Source: Alicyclobacillus sp. (lineage in GTDB: Bacteria; Bacillota; Bacilli; Alicyclobacillales; Alicyclobacillaceae). From it: a stretch of DNA of 64,000 nucleotides. Positions 26,783 to 35,058 of the stretch are shown here, piece by piece. The stretch is taken from contig JAIMAY010000007.1 of assembly GCA_023511725.1 (NCBI GenBank), positions 1 to 64,000 on the forward strand, given 5' to 3'. How positions within the stretch are numbered: the stretch's first letter is position 1; every line of letters begins with the position of its first letter. Below the pieces are notes generated by a model. The model made no database searches. It saw nothing but the letters and a program-made list of their open reading frames with translations, and was not told where the DNA came from. The position numbers were made by a program, and so were the translations under genes.

Positions 26783-28459
26783 TCACGCGAGCCCGCGCTT
26801 TTTTCGTTCCTCTTCCTGCAACACGCGCCACAGGATCTTGCCGCTGCCCGACATCGGCAGGCTGTCCACGAACTCCACCTCGCGCGGATATTTGTAGGCC
26901 GCCATCTGCTCCTTCGCCCAGTCGATGATCTCCTGCGGCGTGACCTTGCCCTTGGCGTCCGCGCGCAGAATGATGAATGCCTTCACCGTCTCCCCGCGCC
27001 GCGGGTCTGGCACGCCGATGACGCACGCCTGCTCCACCGCCGGGTGTTTGTACAGGATGGATTCCACTTCCGTCGGCCAAACCTTGAAGCCGGAGGCGTT
27101 GATCATGCGTTTGACCCTATCGACGATGAAGAAATAGCCTTCCTCGTCGTACTTGCCGATGTCACCCGTTCGGAAGAAACGTTTGCCGTCGATCTCGACA
27201 AAAGCCTTGTCATTCTCCTCCGGCCGATTCCAGTAGCCCCGGAACACCTGCGGCCCGCTGACGATGATCTCGCCTTCTTCGCCCGGCCCGAGTTCCCGCA
27301 GCGTCTCCGGATCCACCACGCGCGCATCGACGTCAAACGACGGTACGCCTGCGCACTGCAACTTCGGCCGGTCCGGCGGATTCATGTGCGTCTGCGAAAT
27401 GGTCTCGGACAGGCCGTAGCCTTCCGCGTAGCGCACCCCGGTCAACTCGTACAGCCGCTCGCCCACCGCGGCTGGCAGCGGCGCACCACCGCCTCCCACT
27501 AGCATCAACGAGGAGATATCGTACTTCGACAGATCCGGATTCGCGAGAAAATCAACCACCATCGTCGAAATGTTGGTCCAGTGGGTGATGCGCAGGTCCT
27601 GGATCAACTGCGCCGCCGTGGTCCGGTCCCAGCGCGTCATCAGAGCGAAGGTGTTGCCCGCATAGATGGGTGCGTTCATGCTGTGCTGCATCCCGGTCAC
27701 ATGGAACAGCGGCAGGGCCGTCAGTCCCACGGCATCCGGGGTCACTCCGTTCCACACGACGGCGCCGACGATGTTGGCCTGCACCGTGCGGTGGGTGTGC
27801 ACACAGCCCTTCGGCTTGCCCGTGGTACCGGACGTGTACGGCATCACTGCCACGTCATCCGCCTTGGCGTGGCTGGGCGCGGGCGTGCAGCCCGCCGCCA
27901 GCGCATCCTGCCACCACACGAGGTGTGGCGCGGAATCCAGCGCCCGCCTCGGCTGGGCCACCACGTCCGGCAGCGCGTACGGCGAGGAGGATGGGGCGTA
28001 AGCGGAGTAATTACAGACCACCACGTGCCGAAGCAGACCTTTCTCCACCAGCGGGAGCACTCGGTCGTACAACTCCTGCCCGACGACGGCACAGGTGGCA
28101 CCGGAGTCCTGCACGTAGAATTCGAGCTCACTCGTCACGTGCATGGGATTCATGGGCACCACCATGGCGTCTGCCCGAAGCACCCCGTAGAACGCCACCA
28201 CGAATTGCGGAGAATTCTGCAGGTAGAGGATCACCCGCTCCCCGGGCTGCACACCCAGGCGCTGCTGCAGATAGCCCGCAAACGCTTCCGCCTCGTCGTA
28301 CAAGCGCCGATAGGAAATCTCCGTTCCGTAATAGAAAATGGCCGTCTTGTTCGGATAGCGGCGGGCGGAGACCGCCAGGTTGTCATGGATGGGCGTCTCC
28401 GGCACCGTCAGTGTCCGCGGGACCCGTTTCGGCCAGAAACGGAAATGGAGGTCGGTCAT
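26783..28459 (-). CDS. AMP-forming long-chain acyl-CoA synthetase-like protein
   Basis: A 558-residue ligase with PYTSGTTGKPKGCVHTH, EGYGLSETISQTHMNPP, FFRTGDIGKYDEEGYFF, KRMINASGFKVWPTEVE and C-terminal PMSGSGKILWRVL. ATG at 28459 is preceded by AAAGGTCGTG. The gap of 89 nt to the SDR contains nothing recognisable. Substrate unknown. Confidence 0.92.
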   Translation of the reverse strand: MTDLHFRFWPKRVPRTLTVPETPIHDNLAVSARRYPNKTAIFYYGTEISYRRLYDEAEAFAGYLQQRLGVQPGERVILYLQNSPQFVVAFYGVLRADAMVVPMNPMHVTSELEFYVQDSGATCAVVGQELYDRVLPLVEKGLLRHVVVCNYSAYAPSSSPYALPDVVAQPRRALDSAPHLVWWQDALAAGCTPAPSHAKADDVAVMPYTSGTTGKPKGCVHTHRTVQANIVGAVVWNGVTPDAVGLTALPLFHVTGMQHSMNAPIYAGNTFALMTRWDRTTAAQLIQDLRITHWTNISTMVVDFLANPDLSKYDISSLMLVGGGGAPLPAAVGERLYELTGVRYAEGYGLSETISQTHMNPPDRPKLQCAGVPSFDVDARVVDPETLRELGPGEEGEIIVSGPQVFRGYWNRPEENDKAFVEIDGKRFFRTGDIGKYDEEGYFFIVDRVKRMINASGFKVWPTEVESILYKHPAVEQACVIGVPDPRRGETVKAFIILRADAKGKVTPQEIIDWAKEQMAAYKYPREVEFVDSLPMSGSGKILWRVLQEEERKKRGLA

Positions 28460-28548
28460 GATCTCACGACCTTTTCGGTGATTTCGCGAGCGTCAGGAGA
28501 ACATCGGCAGCGCGGATCTCAGCCTGTATGAACGCAGGTGATGACAAC

Positions 28549-29322
28549 TCAGCGCGCGGTCGATCCACCGTCCACCGCGAGCACTTGCCCCGTGACGAAA
28601 TCCGAGGCTGCGGACGCAAAGTACAGCGCAGCGCCCTGCAGGTCCCGCTCGCCGCCGACGCGGTGCAATGGCGTCGCCCGGAGAATGAGATCCCCGCCGC
28701 GCTCCAGCACGACTTTCGTCATTTTCGTCGGGAAGAAGCCCGGCGCGATAGCGTTTACATAAATGTTGTAGCGAGCCCACTTGACGGCCAGGTCCTTCGT
28801 CAGCGTGATCACGCCGCCCTTGCTGGCGTTGTAGCCAACCGCGTCCAGCGCTTCCGGTTCCGAGCCGCGCAGCCCTGCGACCGAAGCGATGTTGATGATC
28901 TTCCCGCCGCCGTGATCCTTCATGAAGCGCGCCACGGCCTGCGACATCAAGAACGTGCCCGTGAGATTGGTCTGGATCACCTTCATCCATGCGTCATACG
29001 GCATCTCCAGCGCCGGCGCGCCCCACGACGTCCCCGAATTGTTGACGAGGATGTCGATCTTGCCGAAGTGCTCCAGCGTCTTATCGACCACCTCCTGCAC
29101 CGACGTGGGATTCGTCACGTCGAGCGGCAGCGCCAGCGCCTCGCCACCCTGCGCCTCCAGCTCCTGCTTCACCTGCTCGCAGTTCTCCACGCGCCGCGAG
29201 CAAAGCACCACCTTGGCACCGGCCTCCACGTAGGCCTGCGCAATCTGTTGACCCAGTCCACGTCCTCCGCCCGTGACGATGGCCACCTTGCCATCCAAAC
29301 GGAACAGATCAAAGACCGTCAC
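28549..29322 (-). CDS. SDR-family oxidoreductase
   Basis: A 257-residue classical SDR: TGGGRGLG, NNSGTSWGAPA, NIASVAGL with catalytic Ser, YNASKGG as the Tyr-Lys pair and NAIAPGFFPTKMT. GTG at 29322 overlaps the thioesterase stop by 4 nt and follows GGGGGAG. Probably a 3-hydroxyacyl-CoA or related alcohol dehydrogenase in the same degradation path. Confidence 0.9.
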   Translation of the reverse strand: MTVFDLFRLDGKVAIVTGGGRGLGQQIAQAYVEAGAKVVLCSRRVENCEQVKQELEAQGGEALALPLDVTNPTSVQEVVDKTLEHFGKIDILVNNSGTSWGAPALEMPYDAWMKVIQTNLTGTFLMSQAVARFMKDHGGGKIINIASVAGLRGSEPEALDAVGYNASKGGVITLTKDLAVKWARYNIYVNAIAPGFFPTKMTKVVLERGGDLILRATPLHRVGGERDLQGAALYFASAASDFVTGQVLAVDGGSTAR

Positions 29323-29774
29323 TTCACATCTCCCCCTTGTTGCCCCGCCTCTCCCTGCGCGGGCGCAATCTCCTCCGGCTTGCGCGAGATCACGGCCACC
29401 GTGCAGCGCGAGACGCAGATCAGCCGGCCCTCCTCATCCTGAATCCGGATGTCCCACACCATCGTCGTGCGTCCTCGGTGCAGCGGCACGCCGATGGCGG
29501 TGACCACACCGTCGCGCTTGGCGCGAATGTGATTGGCGTTGATCTCCAGCCCCACCGCGGCCTGCGTTTCTCGATCAATCAGGTTGGCCGTACCCACGCT
29601 CGCCACGGTCTCCGCGAGCACCACCGAGGCGCCGCCGTGAAGAATACCGTACGGTTGGCGTGTGGCGTCGTGCACTGGCATGGTGGCCACCACGCGTTCT
29701 GGTGTGACCTCCACCAGGCGAATCCCCAGCGCGTCCACGATGGTTCCCCGGGTGCTTACCTGTAGCTCGCTCAT
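29319..29774 (-). CDS. Hot-dog fold thioesterase (PaaI/MenI-like)
   Basis: A 151-residue protein with QPYGILHGGASVVLAETVAS, the HGG block and catalytic acidic residue of PaaI/MenI-type thioesterases. ATG at 29774 lies 5 nt after GGAGGTG, so the longer in-frame extension to 29828 is rejected. It is the first gene of the operon running to 21140, controlled by the promoter at 29875-29904 and operator copy B. Confidence 0.88.
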   Translation of the reverse strand: MSELQVSTRGTIVDALGIRLVEVTPERVVATMPVHDATRQPYGILHGGASVVLAETVASVGTANLIDRETQAAVGLEINANHIRAKRDGVVTAIGVPLHRGRTTMVWDIRIQDEEGRLICVSRCTVAVISRKPEEIAPAQGEAGQQGGDVK

Positions 29775-29834
29775 CCTGCACCTCCGCCGGACTGCCGTGG
29801 ACCGGTACGCACCGGCCACGAGCCCCACTGCTTT

Positions 29835-29850
29835 GATTCAAATATGAAAC
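29835..29850. promoter_or_regulatory. Operator copy B of the shared 16-bp palindrome
   Basis: GATTCAAATATGAAAC agrees with GTTTCACATGTGAAAC at 13 of 16 positions. It lies at about +18 to +33 of the predicted transcript, almost the same position as copy A. A different imperfect palindrome, TGTGGCTAGCTACACA (29861-29876), overlaps the start point and may bind a second regulator. Confidence 0.6.
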
Positions 29851-29874
29851 CTCATTACAATGTGGCTAGCTACA

Positions 29875-29904
29875 CAATAACACACCGCTGCCTCGGCATG
29901 TCAA
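29875..29904 (-). promoter_or_regulatory. Promoter of the thioesterase-SDR-ligase operon
   Basis: On the minus strand TTGACA (29899-29904) is 18 bp from TTATTG (29875-29880). The -35 is perfect and the -10 weak, as expected of a regulated promoter. The start would be near 29868. The -35 region lies right after the E2 gene. Confidence 0.55.
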
Positions 29905-29933
29905 GGGAAGCCGCGACAGGGTTGCGACTCTTC

Positions 29934-31187
29934 TCAGAGTTCGAGCATCAAACGCTCTGGATGCTCCAATCGCTCCACCACATGGCGCATGAAGCGTGCC
30001 GTGTATCCCCCGTCGAGCACGCGATGATCAAAGGTGAGCGACAGAGCCATCAACCAGCGCGGTACCACCTCGTCATTCGGGCCGAACATCGGCCTTCGGG
30101 CGATGCGCCCCATCGCCAAAATGGCCACCTCCGGCGGGTTGATGATGGGGGTGGCGAAGGTGCCGCCGAACGAACCCACGTTGGAGATGGTGAAGGTGCT
30201 GCCCTGTACGTCCTCGAGCGCGATGGTGCGTGATCGGGCAGCCTCGGACAGGCGCTGAACCTCCTGCGCCAAGTCCAACAGACTCTTCTGGTCCGCGTCG
30301 CGGATCACCGGCACCATCAGACCATCGGGTGTGTCCACGGCGATGCCGATGTGGTACCGCTTCTTCAACAGGATCTCGCCATGCTCCGCATCCATGCTGG
30401 CGTTCAGATACGGGAATCTCCGCAGACCGGACACGACGGCGCGGATCACGAACGGGAGATAGGTCAACTTGATCCCTTGCTCGCGCGCCCAGGGATCCAG
30501 CTTCTCCCGCAACGCCACCAGTTCCGTGACGTCCGCTTCGTCCATCCCTGTCACGTGAGGCGCGGTGAACTTGGAGGCCACCATACGCCCAGCGATGACC
30601 CGCCGCAGTCCGGCGAGAGGCACACGCTCCACATCAGCTTCCGACGACATCGACCCGGCCACCGCCTTCGCACCAGGTGGCTGTCCCTGCCGTACCGTGC
30701 CCATCCCGGCCTCCACCGCAGCGGACGGCGCCACGGACATGCCGACAGTCTGCCCGGTCGCGGCCTGCCCAATCGCAGTCTGCCCGGTCGCAGCCTGCCG
30801 AGCGGCCTCCTCCACATCCCGCATGGTGATGCGGCCGCCGCGCCCCGTGCCACGCACATCCGCCAGGTCCACGCCGAGTTCGCGTGCGCGACGGCGCACT
30901 GCAGGAGCCGCGAGCGGGCGCGGGATGGCGCTAGGCGAATTCGTCATCGCCGTGTCAATCTCAATCAGCACCGTCCCGACAGGCACCACCTGACCCGGAA
31001 CACCGTACAGGTGCAGGACCCGTCCGGCCACGGGCGACGGGATCTCCGTCAATGCTTTGTCCGTCTGCACCTCCAACAGCGGTTGATCCGGGGCGACCAC
31101 GTCCCCTTCCTGCACCAACCAGCGGACGATCTCGGCCTCGTGCATGCCCTCTCCCAAATCCGGCAGCGCCCACCGATACGTCGTCAC
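29934..31187 (-). CDS. 2-oxoacid dehydrogenase E2 (dihydrolipoyl acyltransferase)
   Basis: A 417-residue acyltransferase. It has an N-terminal lipoyl domain (LPDLGEGMHEAEIVRWLVQ, lipoyl-lysine in VQTDKALTEI), a linker, an E1/E3-binding domain (AAPAVRRRARELGVDLADV...GRGGRITMRDVE), a repeat-bearing linker, and the catalytic domain with TFTISNVGSFGG and FDHRVLDGG. It accepts an acyl group from E1 and passes it to CoA. The start, probably GTG at 31187, overlaps the E1beta stop by 4 nt. The specificity (pyruvate, branched-chain or acetoin) is not resolved. No E3 gene is present in the window. Confidence 0.93.
   Translation of the reverse strand: MTTYRWALPDLGEGMHEAEIVRWLVQEGDVVAPDQPLLEVQTDKALTEIPSPVAGRVLHLYGVPGQVVPVGTVLIEIDTAMTNSPSAIPRPLAAPAVRRRARELGVDLADVRGTGRGGRITMRDVEEAARQAATGQTAIGQAATGQTVGMSVAPSAAVEAGMGTVRQGQPPGAKAVAGSMSSEADVERVPLAGLRRVIAGRMVASKFTAPHVTGMDEADVTELVALREKLDPWAREQGIKLTYLPFVIRAVVSGLRRFPYLNASMDAEHGEILLKKRYHIGIAVDTPDGLMVPVIRDADQKSLLDLAQEVQRLSEAARSRTIALEDVQGSTFTISNVGSFGGTFATPIINPPEVAILAMGRIARRPMFGPNDEVVPRWLMALSLTFDHRVLDGGYTARFMRHVVERLEHPERLMLEL
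30746..30799. repeat. 30-bp imperfect tandem repeat in the E2 linker
   Basis: Two copies with a 30-bp period (30746-30769 and 30776-30799) encode the Gly/Ala/Gln/Thr-rich stretch around GQTAIGQAATGQTVG. This is a flexible inter-domain linker, so copy-number variation should be tolerated. Confidence 0.7.
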
Positions 31188-32161
31188 TCCTCCATCACCT
31201 CCGCGATGGCGCGCAGGATCCGCGGAACGCTCGGCAGCCAGGCATCCTCCACCAGCGGCGGCGGATACGGCGTGTCGTAGCCCGTCACGCGTTGAATGGG
31301 CGCGAGCAGCGAATAGAACACCGCGTCGTTCAGCGAAGCCACAATCTCCGCGCCGACACCCGCCGTCCGCACCGCTTCGTGAATCACCACCGCACGGCCT
31401 GTCTTTTGCACGGAGGCCGCCAGTGTATCCAGATCCAACGGCGCCAGTGTGCGCACATCGATGACCTCGCAGGAGACATCGGTGGACGCTGCCTGTTCCG
31501 CCGCCTGAAGTGCGAGCGGCACCGTCGGTCCCCAGGCCAGGAGCGTCACGTCACGCCCGTCCCGAACCACCTGCGCCGTACCGATGGGCACCGTGTAGCG
31601 TTCGTCGGGCACCTCCATGCGCTGGGCGCGATACAAGCGCATCGGTTCCAGGAACAGGACCGGGTCTTCGCTGTCGATGGCCGCGAGCAGCAGGCCCTTC
31701 GCGTCGTATGGGTTGCTGGGCATCACCACCTGCAGCCCCGGGGTGTGCACGAACAGCGCTTCCAGACTGTCGGAATGCAACTCCGGTGTGCGTACGCCGC
31801 CGCCGAAGGGTGATCGGATCACCAGCGGCACATGAAACCGCCCCTGGGTTCGAAAGCGGATGCGTGCAGCCTGTGAAGCAATCTGGTCCATCGTTTCATA
31901 GATAAAGCCGAGGAACTGGATCTCGGCGACAGGCCGCATGCCTGCGACGGCGAGGCCGATGGCCGTGCCGACGATTCCCGACTCGGCCAGCGGCGTATCC
32001 ACCACCCGGTGCTCTCCGAACTCTGCCTGCAAGCCCTCGGTCGCGCGGAAGACGCCGCCGTTTTTCCCCACGTCCTCACCCAGGATGATGACGCGCGGGT
32101 CTTCGGCCAAGGCGGTCCACAGCGCGTGCTGGATGGCCGCAATCATCGTTCGCTCCGCCAT
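31184..32161 (-). CDS. 2-oxoacid dehydrogenase E1 beta subunit
   Basis: A 325-residue transketolase-type subunit: LGEDVGKNGGVFRATEGLQAEFG, DTPLAESGIVGTAIGLAVAG, FHVPLVIRSPFGGGVRTPELHS and the C-terminal IQRVTGYDTPYPPP. With E1alpha it makes the alpha2beta2 decarboxylase. ATG at 32161 follows GGGGGAGG, one base after the E1alpha stop. Sequence features are shared by pyruvate and branched-chain complexes. Confidence 0.94.
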   Translation of the reverse strand: MAERTMIAAIQHALWTALAEDPRVIILGEDVGKNGGVFRATEGLQAEFGEHRVVDTPLAESGIVGTAIGLAVAGMRPVAEIQFLGFIYETMDQIASQAARIRFRTQGRFHVPLVIRSPFGGGVRTPELHSDSLEALFVHTPGLQVVMPSNPYDAKGLLLAAIDSEDPVLFLEPMRLYRAQRMEVPDERYTVPIGTAQVVRDGRDVTLLAWGPTVPLALQAAEQAASTDVSCEVIDVRTLAPLDLDTLAASVQKTGRAVVIHEAVRTAGVGAEIVASLNDAVFYSLLAPIQRVTGYDTPYPPPLVEDAWLPSVPRILRAIAEVMEE

Positions 32162-32162
32162 C

Positions 32163-33236
32163 TCACACCCTCCCCCGCAGGTCCGTCAACTCCTGCTTCT
32201 GTCTCCGTAACGCTGGTGGCATCTGCGCGTACACGTGATCGAATACGCTCGCAGGATCGGGCATGGGTGTCTGCTCCATGCGCTCCGTGGCCTCCGCCAA
32301 GCGGGTATCCACCTCGGCAGTCCATGCGCGCTCCTGGTCCTCGTCCCACAGCCCCTGTCGCTCCAACCAGCGGCGAAGGCGAAGCAGCGGATCCTTGGCC
32401 CGAGCCCACGCATCGTGCACCTCCGGGTCGCGGTAACGGGTCGGATCGTCCGAGGTTGTGTGCGGACCCAGGCGATACGTGACCGCCTCAATCAGCACCG
32501 GACCTCCTCCGGACCGGGCGTGCTCCACCGCGTAGCGCATGGCGTCGTACACCGCAAAGATATCGTTGCCGTCGACGCGGATACCCTCGATTTGATAAGC
32601 GATGGCCTTTTGCGCCACGGTGGGCGTGGCCATCTGACGCGTGACGGGAACACTGATGGCGTACTGGTTGTTCTGGCAGAAGAACACCACCGGCAACTGG
32701 AACACCGATGCGAAGTTGAGCGCTTCGTGAAAGTCCCCCTGCGACGTGGCGCCGTCGCCGAAGAAGGCGGCGGCCACCCGGTCCTCGCCGCGGAGTTTGC
32801 ACGCCCAGGCCGCCCCGGTCGCGTGCAGCAACTGCGCACCGATGATGATCTGCCCCGGAAACATCGCCAGTTCCTTGGGCATGTATCCCGCCGCCGGATG
32901 CCCGCGGCTGAACAGGAGGGCATGCGCCGGATCCAAGCCATGGTACATCATCCCCGCCAATTCGCGGTAGCTGGGAAACACCCAGTCATCCCGGCGCAAG
33001 GCGGCAAAGCTGCCAATCTGCGCCGCCTCCTGGCCGCTGAACGGGGCATACGTGCCCAGCCGCCCCTGCCGCTGCAGGTTCAACGCCTTCTGGTCAAAAC
33101 GCCGGCAGAACACCATGAATCGGTACCATGCCTGCGCCTGATCCTGCACACCCGGCGGTTCCTCTCGTGCCAATGTGCCGTCCTCGCGCAGGATCTGATG
33201 CAGTGTGGGCTCTCCCGGCCAACGATAGATCTCCAC
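32163..33236 (-). CDS. 2-oxoacid dehydrogenase E1 alpha subunit
   Basis: A 357-residue ThDP-binding subunit: FSRGHPAAGYMPKEL, the ThDP motif FFGDGATSQGDFHEALNFA ending in CQNNQYAISVP, and the phospho-loop-like TYRLGPHTTSDDPTRYRD. GTG at 33236 lies 8 nt after AAAGGAGG, so it is chosen over an in-frame start at 33254, although that one would overlap the upstream stop. The YRLGPHTTSDD segment is typical of branched-chain/acetoin-type E1alpha. Confidence 0.92.
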   Translation of the reverse strand: MEIYRWPGEPTLHQILREDGTLAREEPPGVQDQAQAWYRFMVFCRRFDQKALNLQRQGRLGTYAPFSGQEAAQIGSFAALRRDDWVFPSYRELAGMMYHGLDPAHALLFSRGHPAAGYMPKELAMFPGQIIIGAQLLHATGAAWACKLRGEDRVAAAFFGDGATSQGDFHEALNFASVFQLPVVFFCQNNQYAISVPVTRQMATPTVAQKAIAYQIEGIRVDGNDIFAVYDAMRYAVEHARSGGGPVLIEAVTYRLGPHTTSDDPTRYRDPEVHDAWARAKDPLLRLRRWLERQGLWDEDQERAWTAEVDTRLAEATERMEQTPMPDPASVFDHVYAQMPPALRRQKQELTDLRGRV

Positions 33237-33250
33237 CGCGTGCCCTCCTT

Positions 33251-34933
33251 TCACTCCAAGTACGGCTTGACCTCCCGCTCAATCCTGACGTCCACCACGA
33301 CGGGTCCCCTCGACGCGAACGCCGCCTCCAGCGCAGGCCGCACCTGCGCCGGCTCGTCGACGCGCAGCCCTTCCGCGCCGAACGCCCGCGCGATGGCGGC
33401 GAAATCCGGTTCCGGCACGAGGTCCATGCCCGGATACACACCGCGTGCCGCCGCCGGTCCCTGCATGCGCAACAGACCGCCTTTGAGGATCATGTAGCTG
33501 GCATTGTTGAAGATGACGAAGATCACCGGCAGCCCGTACTTCACCGCGGTCCAGAGCGCCTGGATGTAATACAGTGCGGAGCCGTCGCCGATACAGGCCA
33601 CCACCCGCCGGTGCGGTGCGGCCAACTGAGCCCCGAGAGCCGCCGGGAAGCCGAAGCCGAGACCGCCGCCCTTGAGCGCTATCAGGCCGTGCGGGTCGCG
33701 CAGCGGCAGATGGCCGTGCACGAATCGCCCGGATGTCACCGACTCGTCCACGACGATGGCGTCATCCGGCAGCAACTCCGCCAGCACCGACGCCAGATAC
33801 GCGCCCGACACCGGTGTCTGCGCCCTGCCGGCCTCCACCTCCTGCAGCCTCCGCTCGGCGCGCCTGCGCTGCCGCTCGGCCAGCGCCCCCCGCCTGTCTG
33901 CCACCCGCTCCATGAGTTCGGAATCCGCAGCCAGCCGCTGTCGCACGCGCTCCAACAGCGCCTTGGCCACACCCGCCAGGTCGGCCTGGATGGCCAGGTC
34001 CACCGGCATGTTCTTGCCGATCTCCCAGGCGTCGCAGTCGATGTGCACCACGCGCGCTCCGCAGGGAACCACGGAGTCCGGGAAATAAAGCAGCGGCGCC
34101 TGGCTGGTCACACCGAACCACAGGATGAGGTCCTTGCCCTCGAGAATCTTTTTCAGATAGGGGCCATTGGGCAGACAGCGCCCGAAACAGAGGGGGTGGT
34201 CATAAGGGAAGCCGAGACCAGCGCTCTGATGCTCGATGTACACGGGGATGGCGAGTTGCTCGACGAGGCGCGCCAGCGCCGGGATGGCACCGGTTCTCCC
34301 CGCGCGGTCACCGACAAGGATGACCGGCTGCTTCGCTTCGGCGAGCCATGCCGTCAACCGGTCGAGCACTTGTGCTTCCGGAAGTCCAGCCTGGACGATC
34401 TCGGTGAGCGGCCACGGCCTGGCGTCCATCTCCGCCATCATCACGTCCGACGGCAGCGACAGGAACACCGGACCGCACGGCTCGGTTTGCGCGGTCTTGA
34501 ACGCGCGGTGCAGCACCAGCGGAAGTTCGTCCACGTGCCGAACTTCGTGCGCCCACTTGGTGAAAGGCCTGGCCATCTGGACGAGATCGCCCATCAAAGC
34601 CGGCTCCTGCACCGCCAGCCGGCTGTCGTGCTGGCCTGCCGTCACCACCAGCGGGATTCCGGCCCGCCAAGCGTCGTACAAGTTGCCCAGTCCATGCGCG
34701 AGGCCCGGTGTGATATGCAGGTTAACCACGGCCGGCCGGCCGGTCACCTGCGCATAGCCCGCGGCCATTGCCACGGAGATATCCTCGTGCAGAGCGAGGA
34801 TGTACTCGATGTCCTCGCGCGCTGCCAGCCCGTCCATCAGGGGCAGCTCCGTCGTGCCGGGATTGCCGAACAGATGCCTCACGCCGTACTGATGCAACGC
34901 CTCCAACACGAAATCGCGACCCTTCACCGGCAT
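33251..34933 (-). CDS. ThDP enzyme of the benzoylformate decarboxylase/acetolactate synthase fold
   Basis: A ~560-residue three-domain ThDP enzyme. The N-terminus has FGNPGTTELPLMDGL, then LHEDISVAMAAGYAQ with the cofactor-activating Glu, and NLHITPGLAHGLGN with the His equivalent to H70 of benzoylformate decarboxylase. The ThDP motif is GDGSALYYIQ...FNNASY. The second active-site His (H281 in that enzyme) seems absent, since the region reads LWFGVTSQAPLLYFPD. Start is ATG 34933 or GTG 34927 (6 nt after GAGGG). First gene of an operon with E1alpha, E1beta and E2. Substrate and reaction are open. Confidence 0.85.
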   Translation of the reverse strand: MPVKGRDFVLEALHQYGVRHLFGNPGTTELPLMDGLAAREDIEYILALHEDISVAMAAGYAQVTGRPAVVNLHITPGLAHGLGNLYDAWRAGIPLVVTAGQHDSRLAVQEPALMGDLVQMARPFTKWAHEVRHVDELPLVLHRAFKTAQTEPCGPVFLSLPSDVMMAEMDARPWPLTEIVQAGLPEAQVLDRLTAWLAEAKQPVILVGDRAGRTGAIPALARLVEQLAIPVYIEHQSAGLGFPYDHPLCFGRCLPNGPYLKKILEGKDLILWFGVTSQAPLLYFPDSVVPCGARVVHIDCDAWEIGKNMPVDLAIQADLAGVAKALLERVRQRLAADSELMERVADRRGALAERQRRRAERRLQEVEAGRAQTPVSGAYLASVLAELLPDDAIVVDESVTSGRFVHGHLPLRDPHGLIALKGGGLGFGFPAALGAQLAAPHRRVVACIGDGSALYYIQALWTAVKYGLPVIFVIFNNASYMILKGGLLRMQGPAAARGVYPGMDLVPEPDFAAIARAFGAEGLRVDEPAQVRPALEAAFASRGPVVVDVRIEREVKPYLE

Positions 34934-34980
34934 CCCTCTTTCCACTCGTGCCTGTCCGAAGACTGGTACAAGTTATACTC

Positions 34981-35009
34981 ATCTTATCGGTTCCGGATGA
35001 TAGAGACAA
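34981..35009 (-). promoter_or_regulatory. Promoter of the ThDP enzyme-E1-E2 operon
   Basis: Minus-strand TTGTCT (35004-35009), 17-bp spacer, TAAGAT (34981-34986). The start would be near 34974, ~40 nt upstream of the first gene. Confidence 0.6.
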
Positions 35010-35010
35010 C

Positions 35011-35040
35011 TGGACGAAAAAAGACCCTCCGCATGGGCGG
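35011..35040 (-). terminator. Terminator after the MFS gene
   Basis: Reading the minus strand, a GC-rich imperfect stem (35026-35040) is followed by TCTTTTTT (35015-35023). It would end the long MBL-fold-to-MFS transcript just before the next promoter. Confidence 0.5.
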
Positions 35041-35058
35041 GCCTGCACATCGCGTTGC

